DNA of 64,000 nt from Paragonimus skrjabini miyazakii (Eukaryota; Platyhelminthes; Trematoda; Plagiorchiida; Troglotrematidae), in assembly GCA_014338405.1 (NCBI GenBank), contig JTDE01000425.1, positions 45,496 to 109,495 of the forward strand, written 5' to 3'. The stretch's first letter is position 1. Every line of letters begins with the position of its first letter. The notes beneath the pieces were generated by a model. It did not search any database. It saw only the letters and a program-made list of their open reading frames with translations, and was not told the origin of the DNA. The position numbers were made by a program, and so were the translations under genes. Positions 24,374-37,400 of this stretch are shown here, in pieces.

Positions 24374-24443
24374 AAGTAAATGTGACTGACTGGTTGCATG
24401 CGATAAGTCGATTTTGCCTAATATAAGATAAGACGATTTCTTC
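24374..24443 (-). CDS. tincar-like protein, probable small exon
   Basis: Acceptor TGATCACGTCCTCAG and donor TACTT/GTGAGTAC bracket 70 bases with one frame open: EEIVLSYIRQNRLIACNQSV and three further residues. It starts phase 0, as required by the donor at 26467, and leaves one base, as required by the acceptor at 22496. An alternative internal AG (ATATTAG) would give 44 bases and break the phase. The segment would follow the last membrane helix directly. Confidence 0.45.
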
Positions 24444-26466
24444 CTGAGGACGTGATCAGAATTCAACTCCACTGCTTGACAAGCACAATCACCGCTGGCA
24501 AGCTCTAACAGCGCCGAAATTGGAGTTAAATAATTTCTAAAATAGTTTAGCTTAAAAAATAACCTCATACCTAATCCGGACTAAAATACGCCTAAGGGTT
24601 TTCAGAACACAGATCAGTATATTGATCGATCAAAATTATAGTCTGCCTAGTATTAACTGACTCTGCTTTAGTAAACTTTTATTGTTGCTTCTGAAATGAT
24701 TCTTCACTCGCAATTTACGCCTGAATTAATATTTACTTTTTATGAATTTCTTCTCATGTGTCTGCAGTAATTACTCAATCAGCCTCTTTACTAAAACTTA
24801 TAATCCTTATCAGTGAATGCCCGAGTTTTATACCTGTCTCATGTTCATCATGTATGCTGACGAATATTTTTCATCACGCGTTTGTCGTCTTGATCTTTAT
24901 TCATTATTCACTTTTGTGGAACTCTGGAGGGAGCACTTTGTTGACAACTTTTCATGTAGAAATATTCTTGGGGACAGAGAGCTTCGGACAGAGTAAGAAT
25001 AAAGACTGATAACAGTGTAATACTGATTCAGCGACGCAGATAGTATAAACATAGATCTAACAATATTCAGGAATTTCAAGGTGTACATTGTATCTTAACC
25101 GTGTGTAATAAACGAACGTCAGCAGTGAATCCGACGCGGTACGCTCGGTCTCACAATAAGTGTAAAAGAGTCGCACAGGAAAAGGCTCATCTGGACGGAC
25201 AGCACAGCCTGATGCTAAACGAAGAATGTCTCACAGTCCAAACCTGCTGTGAGCCAAGCTTCAAGGGCTGTACTGGGATCATCTGAAATCAGCGCTCCTC
25301 TATAAGACTTTGTGATAAATTTCTTACCCACTTCAAAAAGTTGAACTGACCAACATAGCTGGATTACTCCGATATGTGTGTTGTTCCGAACCTCTAATAA
25401 ACGCAGTGCTGGGACGAAATTCATAGGTGCTTTTTGGAGTTATGATGATTCGTTTCTTGTGACCTATCACCACCCTGAATTCCATTTGCAACTACATTAC
25501 GGAAAATGTCTAAAAGTGATCTAACTATCCTAACAATCTACTATAAACTGAGAAAAAAGCGGCAATTGTTTTGACGGGCGTGAAGGAACGTGTAGCGTTT
25601 CTCATCACCTAAAAATAGACCGAGCTGATGAGGCCATGTGTATAAATGTCACAGTTACTTTATATGCACAGTGGACTGTTAAGACGAGATCATTTCAAAA
25701 ATTCGATTAAATTTTTGCCAGAGCAAGCGATGAATTCAAGTCCTAATTATCTGACCTTATGGTATCATATCAACGACCGGTTAATCATGTGTCCATCAAA
25801 GGGCAAGGAAGCATGCACTATATACCTCCAGCCAGAAGCGCTAGGACGATAACAGCCAGAGGAATAACGTGCAACACTTTTTAGTAGATGTATCTACAGA
25901 CTTGTCCGAAATTTCCATTCGGTTATGCCTTTCCAACACAGAGTACCTTCGGTACGCGTTTGAGCAATGCCCAATTTCCATTTTATGTCATGTTTGATTG
26001 TGAGATGGATGTTACTTAACTACTGCTAAATCAGTTTTAATCGATATAGTTTTATAAAAGCTAACCCAGCACCCGCACAGAGCTTTTCCGTTAACGTTTT
26101 CCCTATAGATGGTTGCAGAATCGTTTATATTGGATATCACATATTCCTGAAAATAAACAGTTGCAGAGGTGCATCTCAGAGACTTACAGTGTGGCTGGAC
26201 TTTTGCGAGACGGTAAACAGCTCAAATGTCAACTGCCTATTATTAGTGATATGTAACTGTTCACACTCTGTCTGTATGGACAAGCACAGTCTTCTCGGGT
26301 AATCAGTTTGCAATGCCCGTCTAAAAGCGGATATCTCTAAATGGTATAGTCTGGAGCTGTTCAGCGTTTTGCATTCAACTGTAGCCCATGGAAAATGTTT
26401 GAAAAATGTACAAAATAGACTTAACACGTAGACATGTACGAAAGTATCTCAAAGTTTAAAACTCAC
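24444..26466. other. intron of the tincar-like gene
   Basis: No supported gene is seen. Several 60-85 codon open frames occur on both strands without matching splice signals or known motifs. Confidence 0.55.
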
Positions 26467-27563
26467 TAGAAATTTCCATGCAGGCTTCAGGCTGAATGCG
26501 AACCAGACAATGAACCAAGCACACAGTGCAATAATCCCCGAAAGTGGTGCAGCCAACATCAAGGCATGTCTGGTCAGTCGATACACTTGAAGATAATCCC
26601 AAATTAATGGGAGTTTGAAGATAAGGACGCATAAGCTGCCAATCAGTCCAACAATGTGTGGTGCATAGATATACAGACAGCATCGACAGGCAGGATGGAG
26701 TAATTCCGCACCTAAAGTATACTTTCTCTTCCTCGTGGAACTAACTCCATGACAAGGGTTCAACAATTTTCCGCTACCGTTCGGTCCGGAATGAATGGAA
26801 TCTGACTGAGTGTATACGACTGTGGGGCCGTTTGGATGAAGCCCGTTTGCTCTGGTATCATTTGAGTCCGTTATCTGACCATATGGGTCCGCATCGCCGT
26901 TTGAAACTTGAAATCCGTTAGCGTGACTGGGGGATCCGATCAAATAGTGGCGATAGGTGGATAAATTCTCGCTGAATTGTCTATAGCCGTATTCGAACAC
27001 AGTTAAAAAGAGAAAGAGGAACAGAAGTGTTCCAGTCGTAGACAAAACCAAAGGTGCAATACAACTGAGAATATTGGGGTTTGCTTTTGTTTTGGTGGTG
27101 AGTTTAGAGTCAGAATACAGTTGAACGCTGGAGTCTGAGCCCTTATTCTGAGTGTGTTGGGCGGAGATGCATACGAGACGAAGATGAGCCCAGCCTGGAA
27201 GCGAATGACTGTTCAGAGCTAATTTGACGAGGACACTAGCCGCACAATAATCGATGAGTGCATGTATTCCTGTCAAGAATAGAAGCACCGAAAAGATAAA
27301 AGAGAACGCACGGTTAGTATACCAAAATACGCTGGGATAGCGGAAACTCAGCAACATCAACGCCAGAGCAAGGTTGAAAAATTCGGGTGACACCGCTCTC
27401 AAGTTATCCCAAGTAGATGGATTGATCAGCTCATCAGTGGCGGGACTTGAAGGTTTGTTAGAAGCTGTATTATCAATTGTAGTCAGTAGCTCATTGTTTT
27501 GTAGTTTAGAGTCCATTGAATGTGATCCGAAGAAGATATCCAAGTCCGAATGCCAAATCCAGC
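26467..27563 (-). CDS. tincar-like multi-pass membrane protein, main transmembrane exon
   Basis: A textbook acceptor (CCTTTCCGTTTTCAG) and the donor TTTCTA/GTGAGT bound 365 whole codons plus two bases. Hydrophobic segments lie at about residues 61-80, 88-114, 165-190, 298-324 and 333-357 of the exon. A polar Asn/Gly/Ser-rich loop (about 200-290) with the basic patch STRKRKY separates helices three and four. Motifs that recall Tincar are WIWHSDLDIFF at the start, SPEFFNLALALMLLSFRYPS with VFWYTNRAFSFIFSV, and RHALMLAAPLSGII followed by LKPAWKF at the end. Tincar proteins have eight predicted helices, so the first three or so would lie on upstream exons not found here. The family call rests on memory of the insect protein, not an alignment. 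The protein would sit in the plasma or an internal membrane; its biochemical role is unknown. Confidence 0.8.
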
Positions 27564-30500
27564 CTGAAAACGGAAAGGTTTGCAAAGCAACAAATATTCT
27601 GTCAGTAGGCGGTATAATCCTGCAAAAATGTCATACGATAAACTAGGTCACATCCTAAATCAACGGAACTTATTTAACACGGTCTAACTATCCGATCACC
27701 GAACAAATCAGTAAAAACGTTGAGTATCAAGGTCATTCAGTAGGTTTCTGTGTTGTAGGAAAATGAGTTCAGTTTTGCAGTCATAAACTGTAGTGAAATT
27801 ATAACGACGTAAGTATTTTGTTCTACGCATTTGGAATGTGCCGTGAAACAAATTTTCGATGTCTCACATTAGATGAAGACAGGAAATTCTGTTGTGAATG
27901 GTTCAGAATAACATTTGTACAGGAATGAGCGTAGGCTACTAAACTAATCAGTCAACTTCGTATGAGCGAACTCAACCTTACCGGGATAATGCATCTCAGA
28001 TATGGATTTCAAAATAGAAATGAGTTTGGAAATCAGCTGGTGAGTTAGATAAACGTTTATCAGGGGTTGAATACAGGTGTATGTATGAGGTTAGAAACAG
28101 AAGCAAATTTGTAAATTTTCTGAAGGAAAAAGTCATATTTGGTTGAGAAATTCACCAACAGTTAAAGTGATCTTACTCTCTCAATGAAACATTTTTCTGC
28201 AGATTTTCAAACTGTAGAATGAACTAAGACTCATTCTTAGTGAAAGGAGTCATGATCTGACTCATAATGTGTATGCTACACGCTGTACGTCGTGTAATTA
28301 GCCAACCTAGTGAATACAATTCGAATATACTAGAGTCTGACCAAACAGTTGACATTTTTGTTATTATGTGTCCTTTTATGAGGGAAAAAAATAAAAAAAT
28401 ATTATTTTTTCAATCGCACCATTAATTGCAACATTAGAAGATGATCTGTAACTGACGGCACCGCAATTTTAAAAATCTTTTCAACCTTGGATGAATGGAG
28501 GTAGGCGAGTGACTGTTGACCTTCATGAGTGGTTCAGAAATCCATTTCAGCCAAGTGTCTCACGAGTTAAGAATAATATTATCCAATCTCGACAGAAGAA
28601 TAACTTACATGCAAGAAAAATAAATTTACACAATATTCAAATTGAGTTTCTACTCACCTTTTTTAAAATGACGTTTTCCAACTACATTCGGTTAAATGCA
28701 TTTGAAAAAACAGGAATTCTAAGTCACCTACTAACCTGAACCCACGTAATCCTCAGTATGACTTGTGCGACATTGTCACCATTTATGTGAGGCCACAATT
28801 TGGATAGTTTGTGTGCTGAAGTGTTATTAAGGAAGGCAGGCATACTCATAGATTTGAATACTATTTTAAAAATCTGTGTGGGTTTTTATTTGACAGTCTA
28901 AGGCTCACATGTGCTTGTCTTCGAACACATGGTCCGAATAGTTTGGTGCTGTATCTTTTAAACAATTTGCCGTTTTATGTATTTACCTCGCCCCACTATA
29001 TATAAATATACATGAACATAGTACCTGTCATTATTACTTGGTACTGAAGAGACGACATGGACTGCTAACGCCTACCAGCGTCACTCTTCTCACCGCTATA
29101 TTCATATTTACAATGAAAAACAAATGTTTTAATAGATTTATTATTAGGACTGGTACAAGGGAGGCAACAGACTCAAGTGTTTTGCTGTAGCAGGAAAATT
29201 TACTAAAAATATCCCTCGCTCATAAGACTAGTACTGGTTTATTTTCATTTCTAATCCGAACCCAGTATTAAAACTGTCCACAGTCTTGAAGTTATGCTAA
29301 CTGCAGCAACTGACAGATTGTAATGCTTGGATAAGTTTTGTTTTCCAAGTGGCGTTTAAAGTTCATAACATTAATGTATTTCCTGTATTCACCTGAACAA
29401 AAATAACGTAGACTTTTTTCATGTTTTCATTTATCAACTTTTATTCACGTTTTCATTAAATTTACAAACTGCTCAAGGCGATAAATTCACCTACAGAAGC
29501 GGTTAGGGGAGCATATATGAGAAACCTTCTTACTCACCCACTCCCGTAGGAACCTACGGCCCATCTCATAATTTTTCACAATGTTTTCACAAATCTCACT
29601 TATTTGTATAGATCAAAGTCTGGTTTCTGTAGGTAGATAAAATTATATAACGTACATTATCCGACATTTTCTGACAGCTGAAAAAGTAAACCGGTGCGGC
29701 GAATCAAAATTGACGTTTCAGTTATCTAACCATCTTGATCCAGAATGAAATTTGGTGGTCTACACGAGGATGTGGCTTCTGTTGTGTTTGAGAACGTTTG
29801 TGCATTGATTGTGCGTTTTGTTTATTGAGGAGCAAGCTGGAGGTCACTGTCACTTCAAGCTTCCTAGATAGTATCCAACAGCTCCAATAGCGCTTCATAA
29901 GTTGATACAGTTTCGTATACCTGTCTAGTCAACAGAACCGCCTGGATGTCGATAAAGTTCTGTTCCGTACTGTGTGCGACACATCACAGAATCACCACAT
30001 TGTCGTAAAGCATCCTTTTTATCAGTTCTAAAGTATGTTGAGGAAAACTGTTTTGCTGAAACCTATAATGCCCAGTAGGCAGTAGGCTTAAGAACAATTG
30101 AAAATGCTATGAAGGCTTGAGTGCATAGGATTGCGCACACTGTTGTCCTTCCTAAAATGTCAGTAGGCATCCATGGTTTGAACTGGGAGCACCCTAGCTT
30201 ATCAACTAGCCACCTCCAAGTAGACACCGATAATATAATATTGAGAATAATGACATATAGACGAAAATATGTTTTCGATAATTCATCTTCAAGCCAATAC
30301 AGTTATATAAGGAGTTAATAGGGTTAGATCGAGATACAAATCAGATTTATGACAGAGAAGCTAGGTCACTGGTCAGTTAATTGGCGATGGCTTGATTGGT
30401 CGACATTGATTCCTTTTTCATCTCGTGCCAGTAGTACATCCTGTCATCACAAAAATGGAGTTTTTTTTTGCATCACTGAATAGTATCTTCTGGTTTTCTT

Positions 30501-30679
30501 CTATCACCCTAACTATGGTGATTGCCCAGTCTTGAAACAACCAGTTATCAGTAGAATCCCTCTTGAGCGTTAGCTAACCAAAAATGACAAATTCTTCAAG
30601 ATTCTATGAACGGTCGTCCTCTGACGACTGACTTCTAACTGCTACCTGATGTCTGTTTCACTCACCGCGTCATTTGAAG
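27564..30679. other. intronic/intergenic, AT-rich, no gene seen
   Basis: Very AT-rich in places (28385-28430). Open frames on both strands lack splice support. The 5' exons of the tincar-like gene should lie at or beyond this region on the minus strand but were not recognised here. Confidence 0.5.
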
Positions 30680-30772
30680 CCGTTCGCGTTATTCTCCAGC
30701 GACTGTGCACAGGGCAAATCCTCTTCCGACTACATCAGCTCTCTGTACCGCACAGGCCCTAGAGAGTGGAAA
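30680..30772 (+). CDS. candidate internal exon, unknown gene
   Basis: A strong donor (GTGGAAA followed by GTAAGTGC) closes 31 whole codons after an acceptor-like CATTTGAAG preceded by pyrimidines. GC content is higher than the surroundings. The product reads PFALFSSDCAQGKSSSDYIS and continues to GPREWK. The opposite strand also shows splice-like borders here, but all its frames are blocked. No family is recognised. Confidence 0.3.
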
Positions 30773-32002
30773 GTAAGTGCGTTATTTTGGTTTGGATCAC
30801 CCACCTGTTTTTCCGATAGTTCGGGAGCTGAATCTCATCTTGATGAGCACCAAACTACTCTATCTGTTGCTCGTGGTAAGCTCTGTTTTCATGCCTATTG
30901 GTTACATTACACGATTAAATCCATGCCACTCAGATTCTGATAGGTAAACGGCGCCCGGATGTCAACCAACATACATACGAATGGCAGTGCTTCTGCAGAA
31001 AAATGATCAAAACTTCGTCAAAACTAAAGGCGACGTGCAGTATTTAAGCTCTATAAACCACTTCGTACCGAGAAGTCCCTATACTAACACGAAAGGACAA
31101 TCTTGATTCACTGGGCCGGTTCACATACCGCTTAGACCCTGTAAAATAACACATTCCCAATCAAAATTGCAAGTATAAAAAAGGCATTTTATCTGTAATA
31201 ATAAACGAGGTTAGTGGAAGAATCTTATGTCCCTTTAACCACGAAGAGGAGAGTAAGAAGGAAGAATTATTTAGTCACTACTTTGGGATTACTCAAATTT
31301 TATCTCCAGTTACGAAAACACAATGGCAGCAACCTCCATGTTATTATATGTACTACCCATTATGCTTTTGTAAAATGTCCCTTGTTTCTCTTGCATTGGT
31401 CATTGGGAACGGATAGAAACTTGTAAATAATTATTAGTAACCGTACCATCCTCGCTTGTACTTTCCAGAAATCATAATACACCAGCCTTCATAACAGTGT
31501 GATTAGTTCTCATTGTCTGCTTCAGAATGGCATTACTAAGGTGAACCGAACGTTACCAATTAACCTTCAGGAGTTCGGAGAACTATGCCACAAACCAAAG
31601 TGTTTTACTGTCTTTCGAACATATTCTACGTGATTTTCTAACTGAATAACACAAGAAGAACAAATTACTTTTTCAGACCAATATAGAGTTAAATTAATGA
31701 CATGGATTTTTAAAAATTTAGTCACACGTCAATTACGTGGTAAAACAGTGTAAGTTACAACTGGGTGCGGTATGATGTTTCTGACCCAGTGGCATGCCCA
31801 TTCAGTTGCTACCAACATGCAGACATATGTTCACAAACGGGAAACGTTTCCACAACAAGTAGGTGTGTGAAATTATGACTTATATTTTAATGTCAGTACT
31901 GAACCTAAGTGTCACTTCCGCTTACCCCGGCTGGCCGAAAGATGCCAGCTGTCTGCAACCAAGTTGCTGCCACACAGCTTCTCTCTTTACATGTCCTCGT
32001 AG
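30773..32002. other. non-coding stretch, no gene seen
   Basis: Nothing recognisable on either strand beyond short open frames without splice signals. Confidence 0.5.
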
Positions 32003-32145
32003 GATGAAACCAGGTCAAATCGATACACACGTGCACGTATACGTCGGTCGTCTTAGAGATGATTTATTTGAACACGCGTGTAGCGGTCTGATTGGTGGTC
32101 AACGTTCCAAAATTGGTCTATCAGCTTTAAGACTCAATGTGCTAG
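32003..32145 (+). CDS. candidate exon 1 of a plus-strand pair, unknown gene
   Basis: A very strong acceptor (CTTCTCTCTTTACATGTCCTCGTAG) opens a frame of 47 codons beginning MKPGQIDTHVHVYVGRLRDD and containing ACSGLIGGQRSKIGLSALRL. The likely donor CTAG/GTGGAT leaves one base, which fits the acceptor CTACTGCCAG at 32221 and implies an intron of about 75 bases. Upstream the same frame stays open for another 46 codons, so the true start is uncertain. The family is unknown. Confidence 0.3.
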
Positions 32146-32220
32146 GTGGATCAATACTGTACACTTGATGATGGTGTGGTTGTGATGACCTGTTAAACTT
32201 TACACACAGTCTACTGCCAG

Positions 32221-32345
32221 ACAACGCATGTGTTTCAATTCTACGCACAAATGCAGACTTTTGGAAGACTGTCATATCAGACGGCCGTCAAATGGTGTAC
32301 GGTGTCTGTATAATGAACACGGTTAGACCATTTTATCCAGACTCA
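32221..32345 (+). CDS. candidate exon 2 of the plus-strand pair
   Basis: A strong donor (GACTCA/GTAAGTCAC) ends 41 codons that read NACVSILRTNADFWKTVISD and then GRQMVYGVCIMNTVRPFYPD plus Ser. Two acceptors are possible, ACACACAG (32209) or CTACTGCCAG (32220). The second matches the phase of the preceding candidate. It would lie antisense to the presumed transcription unit of the tincar-like gene if that gene's 5' exons are further right. Confidence 0.35.
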
Positions 32346-32449
32346 GTAAGTCACTGTATAAAGGGATTTTCCGCAATGACTGCCAGAGAGTGAGCCGCGA
32401 GTAATCTTAAGCAGTCCATGAAGTCTTCACAAGTTTATGCAAAGTACTT

Positions 32450-32540
32450 CAGTACAGTGATCAGCTGCATTAGAAGTGCAAGCAATACGTGATCCTGCGA
32501 GTCCCTGTTAGGTTCAAGTTCCCACGACGCAACATGCCAG
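32450..32540 (+). repeat. tRNA-like (SINE head) relic
   Basis: TACAGTGATCAGCTGCATTAG followed by TTAGGTTCAAGTTCCC resembles degenerate A and B boxes. No cloverleaf is visible. Confidence 0.3.
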
Positions 32541-32980
32541 CGCCTTGTTGGCCTGCACTCACAAAAGTCTAGCATAATTATGCTCAACTGGCTTGATGGC
32601 TTCAAACTGACTGAGAGGTTCTAATCAAAACGTTATTGACTGGATTCAAGTGGATTTCGTCCCAATTCTGTTCAATCGACCGGCCAGTCCTATTCACGTG
32701 ATTTTGGTCAGATATTTTAGCGTTGGCTCCACCATGTCTAACGTAAGTTCAATGGATTGGCGGTTAGCACAAAACCTGAATGTTAACTCCAAGTTAGGAC
32801 ACAACCGCGTACTACTGCTGAATCCTGAGAAGAGTGAAGACGCAATAGAACATCTCGATAAAGTTAGGTCAGTCGACGTCGTTATCTACATGTTTCTTCC
32901 GACCAAAAAACTATCCACGTAACTAATACAGGTGAACACAGTTATACAAGTGGAAGCTCCACAAACGCAAATGCACTTAC

Positions 32981-33048
32981 AGTAAACTAGTCAGCTTCGT
33001 ACTGTTCGGTACAGCAAACCCACCCGTAAGAAGCGTGACAATCGGTCG
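32981..33048 (-). CDS. candidate exon, minus-strand unknown gene
   Basis: After the acceptor ATCATTCTCGACAG, 22 codons (RPIVTLLTGGFAVPNSTKLT and two more) lead to a good donor TTTACT/GTAAGTGC. It starts phase 0 and therefore joins in frame to the exon candidate at 33727-33921. No family is recognised. Confidence 0.35.
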
Positions 33049-33726
33049 CTGTCGAGAATGATCGCTGTGAAGTTAAGCCACTGTACTACTAAAGCGATCA
33101 TCGTGAAGATTGGTGTTGCGTGGTAAAGTGTCACCTGTAAAGGGGTGGTTGCCGTAGGAGGAAACGTTGTGTGGTATTGCAGTAAAGAGTACGGTGAAGC
33201 CAATTTCTTATTCATTCATTGAGAGGGATAATTAACCACGGTTGATTTGCTGTCCTCATGCTTAATCTGGTGGTTTTCTATACTATTCCAAACATATTCT
33301 AAACCAGCATCACTGTAGTAGTTGTATACTCACACAAGTACCATTACGAAGCTGGAAATGATATCTAACTTGTACTAACTAATATAACACCGAATTTTCT
33401 CTGGCGTGGTTTCAAAAGCAAGATAAAGTCAGAATCCATGAAATCTGGTATATGTTTGAAGTAAAAGAGGCTATAGACTTTCGTTAGCATGTATTTGAAG
33501 AGGACAGAACATTTATTTCCGCACAGTTCACCATTCATTCTAAAACTGGGTTTAAATGTGTACGAAGTGGACAGCACTTGACAGCTGGCACAATGGATAT
33601 CGATTGCTGCTTGCAGAATATGCTTATTTACTTAGTTCCCTTCATATTCATACTAATATATATTCTCTTTCTCTTTGTCGTGCTTTATTTTGATAAGTAC
33701 CGATAACTGTAATTGAGCTCACCATT

Positions 33727-33921
33727 ACAAGTGAAGTTGGAACCGCCTCTGACTGCCGGATGTCCGCGCACATTATTTCACACTGACTGGCTAACATAGT
33801 GAATGCATTTTTCCATACACCGCTGTTCCTGTTTATTTTGTTATTGGATATATCAGGATCTTCTGAACCGTTCAATTTAGGTAGTTTTGTCTCGCCATGC
33901 ATAAAAATCGACGACAATGAT
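33727..33921 (-). CDS. candidate exon, minus-strand unknown gene
   Basis: The acceptor AACACTATTCAG and the donor TGTAATG/GTGAGCTC bracket 64 codons plus one base, all open. The product is polar at first (HGETKLPKLNGSEDPDISNN) and then contains a Cys pair (WKNAFTMLASQCEIMCADIR), ending SEAVPTSLVM. It ends phase 0, compatible with 32981-33048. I cannot name it. Confidence 0.4.
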
Positions 33922-34256
33922 TTGAGTGTGCTGAATAGTGTTACATTTTACTTGTCTTTTTAGATCACGAGAAACGGTACGCTGTGCTTACCGACTCCTA
34001 GAAGATCCCCTAATAATTGATATGCACGCACAATAGACAAATACTGCGAGCTGTTCTTTCTCTGCGTTGAACCGTGTAGGAATCACCATCGGTAATCCCT
34101 CGTCGTGCACTAACAATCTATTTTGTTAATGTCATGCTGACGTGAAGAAACACACTTGCATGTCGGTCGAACATCGTTTGCAATAATACTGCATTCATAT
34201 CGTTAAATCAAGGTGACAGAAACTGTTCAATGAACTAGGAGCTGGCATCGGTTAAC

Positions 34257-34449
34257 CTGGAAGAAAATAAACCACTCCACATTATCACCCTTTTCTAATG
34301 GCATGGTGCTCTTCGAAAACGAAACTGAGATCTTAGATAAGGTCACATTATTAGATCTAAATAATGGACAGTACACTAACACTGCAGTTGAATTTATCCT
34401 CAACACGGCATTCAAAAAGGTTTCCAGTTTCGAATATAAAGTAATTAAA
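34257..34449 (-). CDS. candidate exon with extracellular character
   Basis: The acceptor GCCCTCTTCTTGGAG and a weaker donor TTCCAG/GTTAAC enclose 64 codons plus one base. The frame contains LRINSTAVLVYCPLFRSNNV followed by TLSKISVSFSKS, with two N-glycosylation sequons (Asn-Ser-Thr, Asn-Val-Thr) and one Cys. It resembles an extracellular beta-rich segment. Its phase does not join the 33727-33921 exon directly. Confidence 0.25.
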
Positions 34450-37400
34450 CTCCAAGAAGAGGGCGTGTCAGTATAGGAAATCATTACCGAGTATGACATA
34501 TCGACAACATACCGATAAGAGCTATTATGAAACCGACAAAAGACGTCACATCCCACCTAGAGCACGGAGGCTAGGGTAGATCACGTTCGGTTCGTCCACA
34601 ATAAATTTAGCAAGAGTAAAGCCGAAGTACATAGCTGATTCAGCACTGGACAGAAAATAAATTATCACCCTAAACCGGCTTTGTATAGACAAAACCACCA
34701 GTTGGGTAACTTCCTTCGTTTTTGAGCCCCGAAAACCTATTACAGTGTCTCCCCAATACCAGAAGTTAGGGCGGCAGATTGAGCAAACTGGATCAACCGC
34801 ACCGGTCTTATTGCAGGCGAGGGTTGTAAATTTTGATGTTTTTCTAAGCACAGTGGGAAATATCTTCTCTGCAGAAAGTCACAGGTGCAGCTTTGCCATT
34901 TAATACGATCCACCTGAGAACCTTAAAACGTTAGAGGCTAGCACAACGATGCTATTGGCATGCAGTAAAATGGCACAAAAACAAAAGCTTCTGTTTTTTC
35001 GGAAAGAGCAAGAGTCCGGAACAACCCAATGAAATCAGTCTTGTAGAGAGCGGCGTCAACCGTCAAACAGATTGATGAGGTTGGTTGCTAAGAATGAGGT
35101 TCCATAACGGGACTCAACTTTGTGATAACAAAATATTGACGGGCTAGAAAGTGTTTCTTCTTCTGGAAGTCACCATAGCTCATCCGAAGGCTTATGTTAA
35201 CAGTATACAACAGTACTTTTGCCTCCCAGAAAGTATGCCAAGTTTCAACCCTCGACTGTAGGGACCACATAGAAAATTAAGCCGAATGACAAAACGATTT
35301 TTGAAACATATCGGGACGTTGAAAACTGACGTTTTCTAACGAGAAGTTACCTTTCAGCTGTTTCATGGCAGCCTTTCACAACATTGTTTGACATGTTAAT
35401 TTTACAGATGGTTTATTTTGGATCACACAACCCTGGAAATCTGTTTCTCAGCGGCTTACCACTGTCTTTTTGAAAACGTGCAGAATGTGTTATGAAAGGA
35501 TCCCATTCTTCACCAAGAAGAAGCAGTTGCCATAGTTATTCAGGATATCTAGCGCATGCTAGCACGTACCAATGATAACAAAAAAGGGGAGTGGTGAACT
35601 TGGGACAATTAGTGAAAAAAATCATTCCGATAACCAAATTACTTGGTATTTCTCAATTGCAGAAGAAACGAATTGTTCAAGGTGAAGCACTCATGAATTA
35701 ACCCTGAAGATTTTGGATGAGAGGTGCCTCTGATTAGCAAGCACTTTCCAGGTGCGAAAAATTTTGGTGTGCACTTGTGGTAAATAGATCGATGTAGCAT
35801 TAGTTGATCTCATTCATCTTTTCTTGGGTAGACCCAGAGTGGTCCAGTGAAAAAAAATATTAAAAACTTAGCGGACAGTTCATACATGCAGTTATTGATT
35901 TGTTATACCATTAACTTTACTTCCCATTTTTTTAGGTTGGTGTTTATTTCTTTCGTTCGTAAACAGGAACTATTCAACAAAAACTCAGAATATTGGACGG
36001 AGAATGTTAGAAATGGAAAAACAGTGAGGTACAACAAGTAAAAATTAAAATCTTCGAAGGAGAGAGAGAGCACCACCTTCGGTAGACTAAGCATTAAGAC
36101 GCAGGTGTCAATCTTGATTGATTATCTGCGTTGTTGAATTAACGAAACACGTCATACTATGTTGTGTCATGTCAGTAAATCTACAAAATCCAACTCCGTC
36201 TAGGCACATCTAGTTTTGATCCTAGTTCACACGAAGGACTCAGATGATACATTAAATTTAAAGGCCAACTGATATGATACTTTTTTTTGAAAGCATGCCT
36301 TGATAAAGCCGACGGACAGAATAGTCTTCTGTTCCGTATCACACGACTGTGAATTACAGTATGATTATGTCCCTAATTAATGCGTCCTAATATAATCCTA
36401 CATCAAGAACGCTACATGACTACACTTTTATTAGTGCTTTAAAAGAAAAAGACGTTAGTAAAAATCACAGCACATTAGTAACTCCACGAGATGTAAAACC
36501 GATGCTTTCCAACAGTAAATCAAAGAACAGTTATGCTACTCACTTCTCTAAAAACATTTATATATATGTGTATTCTATTCAACTTAAATAAATTTAAGTC
36601 TTGAGTCCTGATTGGCTTAGTTCTTGTTCTGGAAGTGTTTGTCATTCAATGAGATCGACCAGTGATATCACATGGAACCCAACCGGATGCCCTACTGCCA
36701 ATGTTACAATGTCTCATGGTGTTCATCCTTAAAACGACACTTCATGACAGCTTTTGTTTTTGTCTGAACACATCAGGTAGATAGAGGTTGAATTAAAGAT
36801 CTAACTGACAACACTTCACGTTACAAACCGAAGATTTAGCCACCCGGCTATCTGTCTTGTAGGCATGGTTCTGGAGCGGATAAATGTATCGACTCGTAAC
36901 GGGAAGTATTGCCGGTTAGGTCAGCCATTCAAAGTGTTTCTAACTGATGATGATGACTGAAACCGATCGTGACGTGTCGGTTTAGAAGTGAAACGTTAAA
37001 CATTACAATCTTCAGTTCGAGTCCTAGTAGGCATAGCAAATGCCAAATAACAATTCAAGATGGACTGTGTATATCTCTACTAACGGGGTGTGACCAAGTC
37101 AGAAGTCACATAATTTTTCATAATCTGTCCTTCGAATGACTTAGTTAACTGGTTGGACGTGTAGAAACTGTGATATAATACGAGTACAATTCAGGTTTCG
37201 CTAACTGAGAACGTAATTATGTGTCCATTGGCGTAAAAGCCGGCTGCCTATAGTCATTGAAGAGGGAATAGATCAGCATGCGGTCGTGTGATTGCACAAT
37301 CGATCGTCTGACAGATCGATCCTGGTCATTACAACCTAAGACGATTTGCGTTTTAACATGATCTGTTCCCAAATCGACCTTAACGTTTTGTAATATACAC

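Noticed and set aside
34546..34851. 101-codon minus-strand frame with several Cys
   Set aside because: No usable splice sites in the needed positions and no family recognised.
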